Below, piece after piece: positions 1 to 6,909 of a stretch of DNA of 9,012 nt. The stretch's first letter is position 1; every line of letters starts with the position of its first letter. The notes under the pieces were generated by a model. The model had not been told where the DNA came from. It ran no database searches and saw only the letters and a program-made list of their open reading frames with translations. The stretch is from positions 1 to 9,012 of the forward strand of contig JAIYBS010000126.1 of assembly GCA_027488415.1 (NCBI GenBank), read 5' to 3'. The position numbers were made by a program, and so were the translations under genes. This DNA is from Planctomycetaceae bacterium. GTDB lineage: Bacteria; Planctomycetota; Phycisphaerae; Phycisphaerales; SM1A02.

Positions 1-1
1 C

Positions 2-754
2 GCGACGCCCGCGCCCGCCGCGGCGAACCCCGCGCCGGCGCCCGCCGGCGACGACGCGCCCGGCTCGTCGCTCGACCAGGCCCGGCTCACGCTCGGCAAG
101 TGGATCGAGACCCAGCAGATCATCTCGAAGGAGCGCAACGACTGGGCGCAGGGCAAGGAGATCCTGCAGGGGCGCATCGAGCTCGTCGGCAAGGAAGTGA
201 GCGTCCTCAAGGAGCGCATCACGCAGTCGGAGTCCGCGGTCGCGGAGTCCGACAAGAAGAAGCAGGAGCTCACCGCGCAGAACGACGCGCTGAAGACCAC
301 CGCCGCGCAGCTGAACGACGCCGTCGCTGGCATGGAGGGCCAGATCCGCAAGCTCGCGAAGCAGATGCCCGAGCCGATCGCCACCAAGCTGCAGCCGCTG
401 CTCCCGCGAATGCCGGCCGAGGGCGCGCCCTCCCGCGTCTCGACCGCCGAGCGGTTCCAGAACGTGCTCGGCATCCTGAACGAGCTCAACCGCGCCAACA
501 GCGAGATCACCGTCGCCTACGAGATCCGCACGCTCGCCGACGGCACGTCGAGCGAGGTGCAGGTGATCTACGTCGGCCTCGCGCAGGCCTACTACATCAG
601 CCCGCGCGGCGAGGCCGGCATCGGCCGCCCGTCCGAGGACGGCTGGAAGTGGGCGCCCGCGCCCGAGGCCGCGGCCTCCATCCTGCTCGCGCTCGAGATC
701 ATCCAGGGCAAGCACTCGCCCTCCTTCGTCCCCGTTCCGATCGACATCCGATGA
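2..754 (+). CDS. DUF3450 family periplasmic coiled-coil protein (5' end missing)
   Basis: The reading frame is open from the first bases of the window and ends at the TGA at 752-754, so 250 residues are visible and the start and signal peptide lie upstream. The visible part opens with an Ala/Pro-rich stretch of about 20 residues. A charged helix follows, containing LGKWIETQQIISKERNDW and continuing as a heptad-like coiled coil to about visible residue 120. A compact C-terminal part then ends in SFVPVPIDIR. This layout and these motifs fit DUF3450, a family of unknown biochemical role encoded next to TtpC-type ExbB proteins in TonB2-like operons. It probably works in the periplasm with the coiled-coil N-terminal domain of the next gene product. 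The stop overlaps the next start (ATGA at 751-754), which implies translational coupling. An internal ATG at 197 is not a plausible start because conserved-looking sequence continues upstream of it. Family assignment is from remembered motifs, not a search. Confidence 0.85.
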   Translation, partial: ATPAPAAANPAPAPAGDDAPGSSLDQARLTLGKWIETQQIISKERNDWAQGKEILQGRIELVGKEVSVLKERITQSESAVAESDKKKQELTAQNDALKTTAAQLNDAVAGMEGQIRKLAKQMPEPIATKLQPLLPRMPAEGAPSRVSTAERFQNVLGILNELNRANSEITVAYEIRTLADGTSSEVQVIYVGLAQAYYISPRGEAGIGRPSEDGWKWAPAPEAAASILLALEIIQGKHSPSFVPVPIDIR

Positions 755-2220
755 CCATCAACCGACGCACCATTCGTGCCGCGCTCGCCGCCCTCGCGGT
801 GGCAGGCTCCGCATTCGCCCAGGCCGCCGAGGAGCCGACGGGCGGCGCCCGCACCATCGGCAAGGTCGCCAGCACCGCCGAGGCCGAGCTGAACAAGAGC
901 ATCGCCGAGCTCGGCTCCATGCGTGCCCAGATCGCCGCCGAGAAGCTCCCGATGTCCCAGGAGCTGACCGGGCTCGAGGAGAGCGTCATCAACCTCCGCA
1001 AGGAGGCCGACCGGGTGCAGCGGCTCGTCGACGCCGGCGCGCTCGAGATCGGCACGATGAAGGCCGAGATCAAGTCCCGCGAGGACGAGCTCGGCTACAT
1101 CAGCGGCCTGCTCGACGAGTACGTGCGGACCTTCGAGACCAAGATCGGCGTCGGCGAGGTGCAGCTCTTCGCGCAGCCGATCGAGTCGACGAAGCAGGTG
1201 ATCGAGAACAAGACGCTGACGCCGTCCGAGCGCTTCGGGAAGCAGACGCTGTTCGTCGGCCTCACGCTCAAGCGCCTGTTCGACGTGGTGGGCGGCGCGC
1301 GGTTCGTCGGGACCGGCGTCGACATGCTCGGCACGGTGATGCAGGGCCAGTTCGCCGTGATCGGCCCGATCTCGCTGTTCCGCGCGGACGGCGGCGAGGC
1401 CGGCGTCGCGGTGCCGCAGGTCGGCTCCGCGAACCCGCTGGTCCGGCCGCTCGAGGGCGACATGTCCTCGCAGGTCGGCGCGCTCATCGCCTCGGGCGAG
1501 GGCACGCTTCCCCTGGACCCGTCGCGCGGCGGCGCGCTGAAGGCGCTCGTCGCGAAGACGAGCATCGTGCACATCTTCATCAAGGGCGGCCCGATCATGT
1601 GGCCGATGCTGGCCGCGTCCGTGGTCGGCCTCGCGGTCGTGATCGAGCGCGTGATCTTCCTGCTCAACGAGCAGCGCAAGCGCAGCCCGAAGACCGTGAA
1701 CCGCTTCTTCCAGGAGGTCGCGAAGGGCAACCTGCCCGGCGCGATCGCCATCGCGAACGACTCGAAGGACGCCATCTGCAAGACGATGGGCTTCGCGCTC
1801 GAGAACCGCGAGGCATCGCTCAGCCACGCGCTCACCTACGCGGAGACGCGCACGCTCAAGCGCTACCGCCGCGGCATCGCCGTGCTCGACACGGTCATCA
1901 CGCTCGCGCCGCTCCTCGGCCTGCTCGGCACCGTCACCGGCATGATGGGATCGTTCGCCGTCATCGGCGGCGACCTCAGCTCGCCGGGCGCGATCACGGG
2001 CGGCATCGCCGAGGCGCTCATCGCGACCGCGTTCGGCCTCATCATCGCGATCGTGTGCCTCATCCCGTTCAACTACCTGAACAACAGGATCGAGGGCGTC
2101 GAGACCGAGCTGCTGGCCGCCGGCGAGCAGCTGAAGCTGCTGATGGAGGGCAAGCCCGTCCAGGCGGCGATCGCCGAGTCGTCGGTGCCCGCGGGGCTCC
2201 CCGCGATGGGAGGGGCGTGA
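751..2220 (+). CDS. exbB: ExbB/TolQ/MotA-type proton channel with periplasmic N-terminal domain (TtpC-like)
   Basis: This 489-residue protein is the probable proton-channel subunit that energises TonB in the inner membrane. Residues 1-26 form a signal peptide (MTINRR, a hydrophobic Ala/Leu stretch, AFAQAA). Residues 42-137 are coiled-coil-like, and a globular periplasmic stretch runs to about 270, including GEGTLPLDPSRGGALK. The channel domain has three membrane helices near 282-304, 381-405 and 418-442. Helix 2 carries APLLGLLGTVTGMMGSF and helix 3 AEALIATAFGL. Thr394 and Thr426 match the two pore threonines of E. coli ExbB (Thr148 and Thr181). Ordinary ExbB is about 240 residues, so the roughly 270-residue N-terminal addition marks it as the TtpC type of TonB2 systems. 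The ATG at 751 was chosen because it gives a good signal peptide and overlaps the upstream stop. The same frame is open further upstream, but that part is a shadow of the DUF3450 gene. No Shine-Dalgarno is evident, so coupling to the upstream gene is likely. Confidence 0.93.
   Translation: MTINRRTIRAALAALAVAGSAFAQAAEEPTGGARTIGKVASTAEAELNKSIAELGSMRAQIAAEKLPMSQELTGLEESVINLRKEADRVQRLVDAGALEIGTMKAEIKSREDELGYISGLLDEYVRTFETKIGVGEVQLFAQPIESTKQVIENKTLTPSERFGKQTLFVGLTLKRLFDVVGGARFVGTGVDMLGTVMQGQFAVIGPISLFRADGGEAGVAVPQVGSANPLVRPLEGDMSSQVGALIASGEGTLPLDPSRGGALKALVAKTSIVHIFIKGGPIMWPMLAASVVGLAVVIERVIFLLNEQRKRSPKTVNRFFQEVAKGNLPGAIAIANDSKDAICKTMGFALENREASLSHALTYAETRTLKRYRRGIAVLDTVITLAPLLGLLGTVTGMMGSFAVIGGDLSSPGAITGGIAEALIATAFGLIIAIVCLIPFNYLNNRIEGVETELLAAGEQLKLLMEGKPVQAAIAESSVPAGLPAMGGA
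2208..2213 (+). promoter_or_regulatory. Ribosome binding site of exbD
   Basis: GGGAGG lies inside the last codons of the upstream gene, 8 bases before the ATG at 2222. It is the best Shine-Dalgarno match in the operon and fixes the exbD start one base after the upstream stop. Confidence 0.75.
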
Positions 2221-2221
2221 C

Positions 2222-2641
2222 ATGGCAGGCGGCGGCAGGCGCGGCAAGAAGGGCGCGCGCATCGAGATCATCCCCCTGATCGCCATCATCTTCTTCCTGC
2301 TCGCCACCTTTATCATGGTGTCGCTCAGCATGTCGAAGAACCAGGGCGTGCAGGTCGCGCTCCCGGTGTCCTCGAGCGCGCAGAGCCTCGGCGACAACCA
2401 GGAGATGGAGAAGGCCGTCACGCTGAGCGTCAACGAGAAGGGCGAGATCTTCTTCAACAAGGACAAGATCCTCGCGACGCAGCTGCCGCTGCGCCTGCAG
2501 ACGTACAAGCTGACCGCGAAGGACCCGAAGGTCATCATCAACAGCGACGGCGCGGCGGACTTCAAGTTCGTCGTCGCCGTGCTCGACGAGGTCCGGAAGA
2601 TCGGCATCGCGAAGGTCGGCATCAACACGGACAAGAAGTGA
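2222..2641 (+). CDS. exbD: ExbD/TolR-family biopolymer transport protein, membrane Asp replaced by Ala
   Basis: This 139-residue protein is the partner of the ExbB-type channel. It has a short basic cytoplasmic N-terminus (RRGKKGAR), one membrane helix at about residues 16-37 (IIPLIAIIFFLLATFIMVSL) and a periplasmic domain at about 43-137 with the family pattern GVQVALP near its start and KVIINSDGAADF near the middle. The length is normal for ExbD (E. coli, 141). Aligned by eye with the E. coli segment INVTPFIDVML, the functional Asp25 falls on Ala21 here (codon GCC at 2282-2284), one base from GAC. That Asp is the protonatable residue required for proton-motive-force use in studied ExbD and TolR proteins. 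Glu15, just before the helix, is the only nearby acid. The gene starts 1 base after the exbB-like stop and ends 1 base before the tonB start. Family identity is clear; whether this copy conducts protons is open. Confidence 0.93.
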   Translation: MAGGGRRGKKGARIEIIPLIAIIFFLLATFIMVSLSMSKNQGVQVALPVSSSAQSLGDNQEMEKAVTLSVNEKGEIFFNKDKILATQLPLRLQTYKLTAKDPKVIINSDGAADFKFVVAVLDEVRKIGIAKVGINTDKK

Positions 2642-2642
2642 A

Positions 2643-3380
2643 GTGAGCGCCCTCCGCGTCATTCTCTTCGTCGTCGGCGCACTGGCCCTCCACGTGCTCG
2701 TGCTGCTCTTCGGCGGCATCTTCTTCCTCGGGCACGAGCCCGAGCAGGCGAGCAAGCGTGACGTCGAGATCGTCACCGAGAGCGTCGAGAAGGACCGCGA
2801 AAAGGAAGCCGAGAAGCAGGAGGAGACGCCCGAGGACGAGCTGGCCGCGAAGGACGACGCGCCGCCCGACCCCGAGCAGGCCATGCAGCAGGCCCCCGAC
2901 GCGCCCACCGGCGGCGACGATGCCCCGGCGCTCGACGCTGCGAGCCTGAGCGCGATCGAGGCTGCGCTGAGCGGCCAGGGCGCCGCGGCCGGCGGCGACT
3001 TCGGCGGCACGGGCGCGTCGCTCGCGTCGGGCGGCCGCATCGGCGGCACCGGCAAGGGCGGCGGCGGCGGGGGCGACGACGAGTTCTCCGGCGCGTTCAG
3101 CATGTCGGAGATCGACCAGCGCCCGCGCGCGGTCTTCCAGGTCGCCGGCAACTACCCGACCGAGCTCCGATCCCAGAAGATCGAGGGCGTGGTCAGCCTG
3201 ATCTTCATCGTCGACGAGACCGGGCGCGTGGTGAACCCCCGCGTCGAGAAGTCGTCCCACCGTGAGTTCGAGACGCCCGCGCTCGAGGCACTGCGCCAGT
3301 GGAAGTTCGAGCCCGCGATCAAGGCGGGCAAGCGCGTCAGCTGCCGCATGCGCGTCCCGATCCGATTCCAGCCGAGGTAA
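2643..3380 (+). CDS. tonB: TonB-family energy-transducing protein
   Basis: This 245-residue protein carries energy from the ExbB-like/ExbD complex to outer-membrane receptors. A single N-terminal membrane anchor spans about residues 4-30. His17 sits where E. coli TonB has its essential His20, while the Ser four residues before it is Ala13 here. Residues 33-95 are a highly charged Glu/Asp/Lys linker. Residues 130-144 are Gly-rich and end in six glycines. The C-terminal TonB domain covers about 170-245, with YPTELRSQKIEG, VSLIFIVDETGRV, ALRQWKFEPA and VPIRFQ in the family order. The start is GTG: the first in-frame ATG, at 2883, would remove the anchor. It begins 1 base after the exbD stop and has only a weak Shine-Dalgarno, so coupled translation is likely. 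The linker differs from the usual Pro-Lys/Pro-Glu repeats. Confidence 0.92.
   Translation: MSALRVILFVVGALALHVLVLLFGGIFFLGHEPEQASKRDVEIVTESVEKDREKEAEKQEETPEDELAAKDDAPPDPEQAMQQAPDAPTGGDDAPALDAASLSAIEAALSGQGAAAGGDFGGTGASLASGGRIGGTGKGGGGGGDDEFSGAFSMSEIDQRPRAVFQVAGNYPTELRSQKIEGVVSLIFIVDETGRVVNPRVEKSSHREFETPALEALRQWKFEPAIKAGKRVSCRMRVPIRFQPR
3374..3377 (+). promoter_or_regulatory. Ribosome binding site deciding the TPR gene start
   Basis: GAGG overlaps the end of tonB and sits 5 bases before the GTG at 3383. The alternative in-frame ATG at 3398 has no comparable purine-rich site in front of it, so GTG is the better start. Confidence 0.5.
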
Positions 3381-3382
3381 CC

Positions 3383-4801
3383 GTGAACCCGCTCCCCATG
3401 ATCCGTACCGGCATCGCCGCCTTCGCCGTCCTTGCCCTTGCCCATCCGGCCGCCGCCCTCGCGGGCGCCGACGACACCATGCCGACGCCGTCCATGACGG
3501 TCGCGCCGCCGGACCTCGAGCTGATCTGGCAGGACCCCGGGTTCCGCAAGTCGTTCATCGGCGGCTACGGCATCAGCCCCGAGGTCGAGCCGCGCATCTC
3601 GAACGACGACCTCGCGCTCCTCGAGCTCGTTCGGCAGCTCATGCCCGAGGAGCTGCCCGCGGCGGAGAGCCTGCTCCGCGACTCGGCGACCCCCGAGGCA
3701 TCCGCCGTCCTCGACATGACGCTCGGCGGCGTGCAGTTCCAGCAGGAGAAGCTCGACGAGGCGCTCGCGAACTACCGCGTGGCCGTCAGCAAGTTCCCGA
3801 GCTTCCGCCGCGCCTACCGCAGCATCGGCCTGATCTGCACCCGCCAGAACAAGTACGACGAGGCGATCGCCGGCTTCAACAAGATGATCGAGCTCGGCAG
3901 CGCCGACGCGTACGCGTACGGCCTGCTCGGCTTCTGCCACACGCAGAAGCAGGACTACCAGCCCGCGGAGGCCGCGTACCGCAACGCGCTGCTGCTGCAG
4001 CCCGACAACGTCGAGTGGCGCCTCGGCCTCACGCGCAGCGTGTTCAAGCAGGGCAAGTACGAGGACGCGGCGAGCCTGCTCGACGTGCTCGTCGCGTCGT
4101 ACCCCGACAAGCCCGACTTCTGGCTCCTCCAGGCGCACACCTTCCTCGGCCTCAAGCAGTCGATGAAGGCGGCGGAGAACCTCGAGGCGATGGACGCGAT
4201 CGGCAAGTCGACCGCGGACAGCATGTACACCCTCGGCGACATCTACGTGACCGAGTCGCTGCCCGACCTGGCGCTCAGCGCCTACCGGCGCGCCATCGCC
4301 CGCAACCCGCAGCAGTCGCCGCAGCGCCCGATCCGCGCCGCGGAGATGCTGTCCTTCAAGGGCGGCCTCACGCAGGCGCGCGACCTGCTCGGCACCGTGC
4401 GCGAGACGTGGGGCGACTCGATCGGCGATACCGACAAGCGGAAGCTCCTGAAGCTCCAGGCGCGCCTCACGATGAACGGCGGCGGCGGCGACGAGGAGAC
4501 GGTGAAGGTGCTCGAGGAGGTCATCGAGCTCGACCCGCTCGACGGCGAGGCGCTGATGCTCCTCGGCCAGCACTACGCCCGCAACGGCAAGCCCGACCAG
4601 GCGATCCTCTACTACGAGCGCGCCGCGCGCCTCGACGCCTTCGCGGCCAACGCCAAGGTGAAGATCGCCCAGATCTACGTCAGCCAGGCCCGGTTCTCCG
4701 ACGCCCTCCCGCTGCTCCGCGACGCGCAGTCGCTGAAGCCCCGCGAGGACGTCGCCCGGTACATCGAGCAGGTCGAGCGGGCCTCCAAGGCCAAGCGCTG
4801 A
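3383..4801 (+). CDS. Periplasmic TPR protein of the TonB operon
   Basis: This 472-residue protein is the last member of the operon, starting 2 bases after the tonB stop. A signal peptide covers about residues 1-27 (MIRTG, hydrophobic core, AAALAG), so it is exported. A conserved-looking block at about 45-72 contains WQDPGFRKSFIGGYGISPE followed by VEPRIS; this type of block is familiar from TPR proteins encoded beside DUF3450 and TtpC genes. From about residue 108 to the end there are about eight TPR-like helix pairs, for example QQEKLDEALANYRVAVSKFP, NKYDEAIAGFNKMIELGSAD and GKPDQAILYYERAARLDAFA. TPR folds bind other proteins, so a scaffold or modulator of the TonB complex is the likely role, but no partner can be read from the sequence. 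GTG at 3383 is preferred over ATG at 3398; both leave a signal peptide. Confidence 0.88.
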   Translation: MNPLPMIRTGIAAFAVLALAHPAAALAGADDTMPTPSMTVAPPDLELIWQDPGFRKSFIGGYGISPEVEPRISNDDLALLELVRQLMPEELPAAESLLRDSATPEASAVLDMTLGGVQFQQEKLDEALANYRVAVSKFPSFRRAYRSIGLICTRQNKYDEAIAGFNKMIELGSADAYAYGLLGFCHTQKQDYQPAEAAYRNALLLQPDNVEWRLGLTRSVFKQGKYEDAASLLDVLVASYPDKPDFWLLQAHTFLGLKQSMKAAENLEAMDAIGKSTADSMYTLGDIYVTESLPDLALSAYRRAIARNPQQSPQRPIRAAEMLSFKGGLTQARDLLGTVRETWGDSIGDTDKRKLLKLQARLTMNGGGGDEETVKVLEEVIELDPLDGEALMLLGQHYARNGKPDQAILYYERAARLDAFAANAKVKIAQIYVSQARFSDALPLLRDAQSLKPREDVARYIEQVERASKAKR

Positions 4802-4802
4802 A

Positions 4803-4824
4803 CGGTTCGTTAGCAAACGACCCG
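4803..4824 (+). terminator. Possible terminator hairpin after the TonB operon
   Basis: Directly after the TPR stop, CGGtTCGTT and AACGAcCCG pair as a 9-position stem with one T/C mismatch around an AGCA loop. The sequence after it is only mildly T-rich and has no clear T run, so intrinsic termination is uncertain. Confidence 0.35.
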
Positions 4825-5012
4825 GACTTTGCTTGGATTTGGTTCAGGACGCCTTCAGGGCAGGGCGCTGAACAGTTCCCTGACAGAAGATGAATGCGGG
4901 TTTGGCTGAACGCATACGTCGAATCAAGGTGGTTTGCGTCATATTCGGAGACTCGCGAGGCGGCTCGACGTTCGACCTGTCCCGCAAGTCGGTTTCTGAA
5001 ACTCTTTACTTC

Positions 5013-5018
5013 GGAAGG
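5013..5018 (+). promoter_or_regulatory. Ribosome binding site of the secreted beta-helix protein
   Basis: GGAAGG lies 9 bases before the ATG at 5028. It supports that start, which also gives a clean signal peptide, over the in-frame ATG at 4890. Confidence 0.65.
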
Positions 5019-5027
5019 CCTGCAACC

Positions 5028-6755
5028 ATGAAGAACGGAATGACCAACGCGATCCTCGCCCTCTCGGGCGTTGCCGCGTTCGCCGGCACCGCCGGCGCCG
5101 CCGAGATCCTCGTCACCGGCAACATCACCACGTCGACCACGTTCACCAAGAACAACACCTACAACCTGCAGGGCCAGGTGTACGTCCTCCCCGGCGCGAC
5201 GCTGACCATCCAGGCCGGCACCGTGATCGCGAGCGACTCCGGCGGCGCGCTCGCCGTCACCCGCGACGCCCGTCTCGTCTGCGAGGGCACGGCCGACGAG
5301 CCCGTGATCTTCACCTCGAAGCAGGACGTCGCCACCTGGACGAACGGCGACCCGAAGACCGGCACCTGGCGTGCCGCCGCGAACGAGTGGGGCAACCTCA
5401 CCATCTGCGGCCGCGCGTACATCGGCAAGTACGGCCAGGGCGCCGTCGCCACGAACACCGCCGCCCCGAACGCCGGCAACTACGCGAACATGGAAGGCCT
5501 CGTCGCCAGCGGCCCGACCGACACCCGCACCTTCTACGGCGGCGGCAACGACATCGACAACAGCGGCTCGCTGCGCTACACGTCGCTCCGCTACGGCGGC
5601 AAGGTCGTCGGCCTCGGCAACGAGCTCAACGGCCTCTCGCTGGGCGGCATCGGCAAGGACACCGACATCGACCACATCGAGATCATGAACAACGTCGATG
5701 ACGGCATCGAGCTGTGGGGCGGCACCGTCGACCTGAAGTACGTCAGCATCTGGAACATCGGCGACGACTCGTTCGACCTCGACCACGGCTGGCGCGGCCG
5801 CGCCCAGTTCGGCCTGATCGTCTCGGGCTACTCGATCCCGGGCGCCGCCTCGGGCTCGGGCTTCCCCGACTCGATGATCGAGATCGACGGCGCCGCCAAG
5901 TCGGACGCGCAGCCCGTCACCACGTGCTCGCTGTTCAACTTCACGCTGATCGGCCAGCCCTTCGCCACCGGCCGCCATGCCATCAAGTTCCGTGACAACG
6001 CCCGCATGCAGGTTCGCAACTCCATCATCATGGACTGCCCGGCGCAGGTCATCCGCAACGACAACACGGACGGCGAGGCGACGGACGGCCAGACCGGCTA
6101 CGGCTTCAACGGCACGCTCTCGTGGGAGAACACCTGGACCACGAACTTCAACGTGTACTCCACGGTGAACCCGTTCCCGTCGAACCCGGCGTCCTTCTAC
6201 ACCGGCCAGAGCGACGGCAAGCTGATCTGGTTCCGCGACAACGTGTTCTACAACAACACGAACTCGGCTGCGTACACCGAGGCGAACGCCCGTGGCGTCT
6301 TCACCGCGGCGAACAACAACGTCCTCCAGACGTCTGCCGACCCGAAGCCGATCGCTGCCATCACCCGCGGCGCGAACGTCGTCAGCGGCACCCTGGTCGT
6401 CCAGCCCGTCATCAGCCTCGACCCGCGCGCTGCGGGCAGCGCGGTGACCAGCGTCGGCACCGCTCCGGACAACGGGTTCTACAGCCCGGTTCAGTACCGT
6501 GGCGCCTTCGGTCCGAACGACAACTGGCTCTGCGGCTGGTCTGCCGCCAGCGCGTTCGGCATGCTCGTCGCTCCTCCGGGAGGCTGCAACACCGGCGGCG
6601 TGCTCGGTGACCTGACCGGCGACGGCATCGTCAACGGTGCCGACCTCGGCATCCTCCTCGGCGACTTCGGCGCGACCTCGGGCAACAGCGACCTCAACCG
6701 CGACGGCATCGTCAACGGCGCTGACCTGGGTCTCCTCCTCGGCGCCTGGAGCTGA
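5028..6755 (+). CDS. Secreted beta-helix-like protein with C-terminal dockerin-like repeat pair
   Basis: This 575-residue protein has a signal peptide at residues 1-24 (MKNGMTNAI, hydrophobic core, GTAGA, then AEILVTG). Residues 29-105 form short beta-strand repeats with YVLPGATLTIQAGTVIASD and EGTADEPVIFTS. The segment at about 171-270 carries GGGNDIDNSGSLRYTSLRYG, GNELNGLSLGGIGKDTDIDH, DDGIELWGGTVDLKYVSIWN and GDDSFDLDHGWRG. This pattern belongs to a widespread family of secreted proteins of unknown function, typical of right-handed parallel beta-helix folds. The tail (about 527-575) has two calcium-loop repeats, DLTGDGIVNGAD (528-539) and DLNRDGIVNGAD (555-566), as in type I dockerins; no cohesin is visible in the window. 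Codons are almost all C-ending, which could mean high expression. The gene lies between the TonB operon and a TonB-dependent receptor, so a role in binding or presenting the receptor's substrate is possible. No catalytic residues are recognised. Confidence 0.82.
   Translation: MKNGMTNAILALSGVAAFAGTAGAAEILVTGNITTSTTFTKNNTYNLQGQVYVLPGATLTIQAGTVIASDSGGALAVTRDARLVCEGTADEPVIFTSKQDVATWTNGDPKTGTWRAAANEWGNLTICGRAYIGKYGQGAVATNTAAPNAGNYANMEGLVASGPTDTRTFYGGGNDIDNSGSLRYTSLRYGGKVVGLGNELNGLSLGGIGKDTDIDHIEIMNNVDDGIELWGGTVDLKYVSIWNIGDDSFDLDHGWRGRAQFGLIVSGYSIPGAASGSGFPDSMIEIDGAAKSDAQPVTTCSLFNFTLIGQPFATGRHAIKFRDNARMQVRNSIIMDCPAQVIRNDNTDGEATDGQTGYGFNGTLSWENTWTTNFNVYSTVNPFPSNPASFYTGQSDGKLIWFRDNVFYNNTNSAAYTEANARGVFTAANNNVLQTSADPKPIAAITRGANVVSGTLVVQPVISLDPRAAGSAVTSVGTAPDNGFYSPVQYRGAFGPNDNWLCGWSAASAFGMLVAPPGGCNTGGVLGDLTGDGIVNGADLGILLGDFGATSGNSDLNRDGIVNGADLGLLLGAWS
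6621..6718 (+). repeat. Duplicated calcium-loop coding repeat
   Basis: The 17-base sequence GACGGCATCGTCAACGG occurs at 6621-6637 and again at 6702-6718, an 81-base period. Each copy encodes DGIVNG of a dockerin-like loop. The identity even at third positions suggests a fairly recent internal duplication or strong codon constraint. Confidence 0.8.
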
Positions 6756-6766
6756 TCGTGACACTC

Positions 6767-6800
6767 GGTCCGGCGCGCGGCGAAGCCCGCGCGCCGGACC
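6767..6800 (+). terminator. Perfect 14-bp hairpin, first of a tandem pair
   Basis: GGTCCGGCGCGCGG and its exact reverse complement enclose a 6-base loop (CGAAGC), starting 11 bases after the stop of the secreted protein gene. No T run follows, so it may protect the mRNA 3' end or act with the second hairpin rather than terminate alone. Confidence 0.5.
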
Positions 6801-6808
6801 CCAACATC

Positions 6809-6860
6809 TGCCCGGGGGCGGCCCAGCCGTTCGGCCGCCCCCGGGCAACTTTCTTGGCTT
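6809..6860 (+). terminator. Rho-independent terminator of the secreted protein gene
   Basis: TGCCCGGGGGCGGCC (6809-6823) and its exact reverse complement (6833-6847) form a 15-bp stem around a 9-base loop. A T-rich tract, ACTTTCTTGGCTT, follows. The direction of the T tract places it on the + strand. It should separate the secreted protein transcript from the lipoprotein/receptor pair. Confidence 0.82.
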
Positions 6861-6909
6861 GAGAGCCGATGCCGCCGTTCCTGGCGCCTCGGAGTGGATC
6901 GGAAGGCGA

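Larger units (their letters stand above)
4802..5027 (+). other. Non-coding spacer and leader upstream of the secreted protein gene
   Basis: This 226-bp stretch is visibly less GC-rich than its surroundings and carries no convincing gene. It holds a hairpin just after the TPR stop (4803-4824), the pair TCAGGG/CCCTGA (4855-4860 and 4878-4883), ATGCG/CGCAT (4894-4898 and 4911-4915), and an imperfect long-range pair GACTCGCG/CGCAAGTC (4950-4957 and 4983-4990). A promoter for the next gene is expected here, but I found no -35/-10 pair with correct spacing. An ATG at 4890 is in frame with the downstream gene, but using it would bury the signal peptide. Confidence 0.6.

Noticed and set aside
592..2634. 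Minus-strand open frame of 680 codons opposite the exbB-like and exbD genes
   Set aside because: Its translation is low-complexity (Arg, Ala, Asp, His, Leu) with no recognisable domain, as expected opposite GC-rich genes. The + strand genes there have clear families.
4855..4883. TCAGGG/CCCTGA inverted repeat as a terminator
   Set aside because: The stem is only 6 bp with a 17-base loop and no T run after it, too weak to call as a separate feature.
3262..4893. Plus-strand open frame of 543 codons overlapping tonB and the TPR gene
   Set aside because: The translation is Arg/Pro/Ala-rich without domains. It is the shifted frame of the TPR gene, which has a clear signal peptide and repeats.
4890..5027. 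N-terminal extension of the secreted protein from the ATG at 4890
   Set aside because: It would add 46 residues before a clean signal peptide and would ignore the GGAAGG site placed correctly for the ATG at 5028.
4890..5027. Promoter elements (sigma-70-like or sigma-54-like) in the spacer
   Set aside because: Partial matches such as CATATT near 4940, TTTACT near 5005 and TGGCT near 4903 lack a partner element at the right spacing.
6621..6718. The 17-base direct repeat as a mobile-element or attachment site
   Set aside because: Both copies lie in frame inside a coding repeat and encode the same calcium-loop residues, which explains the identity.
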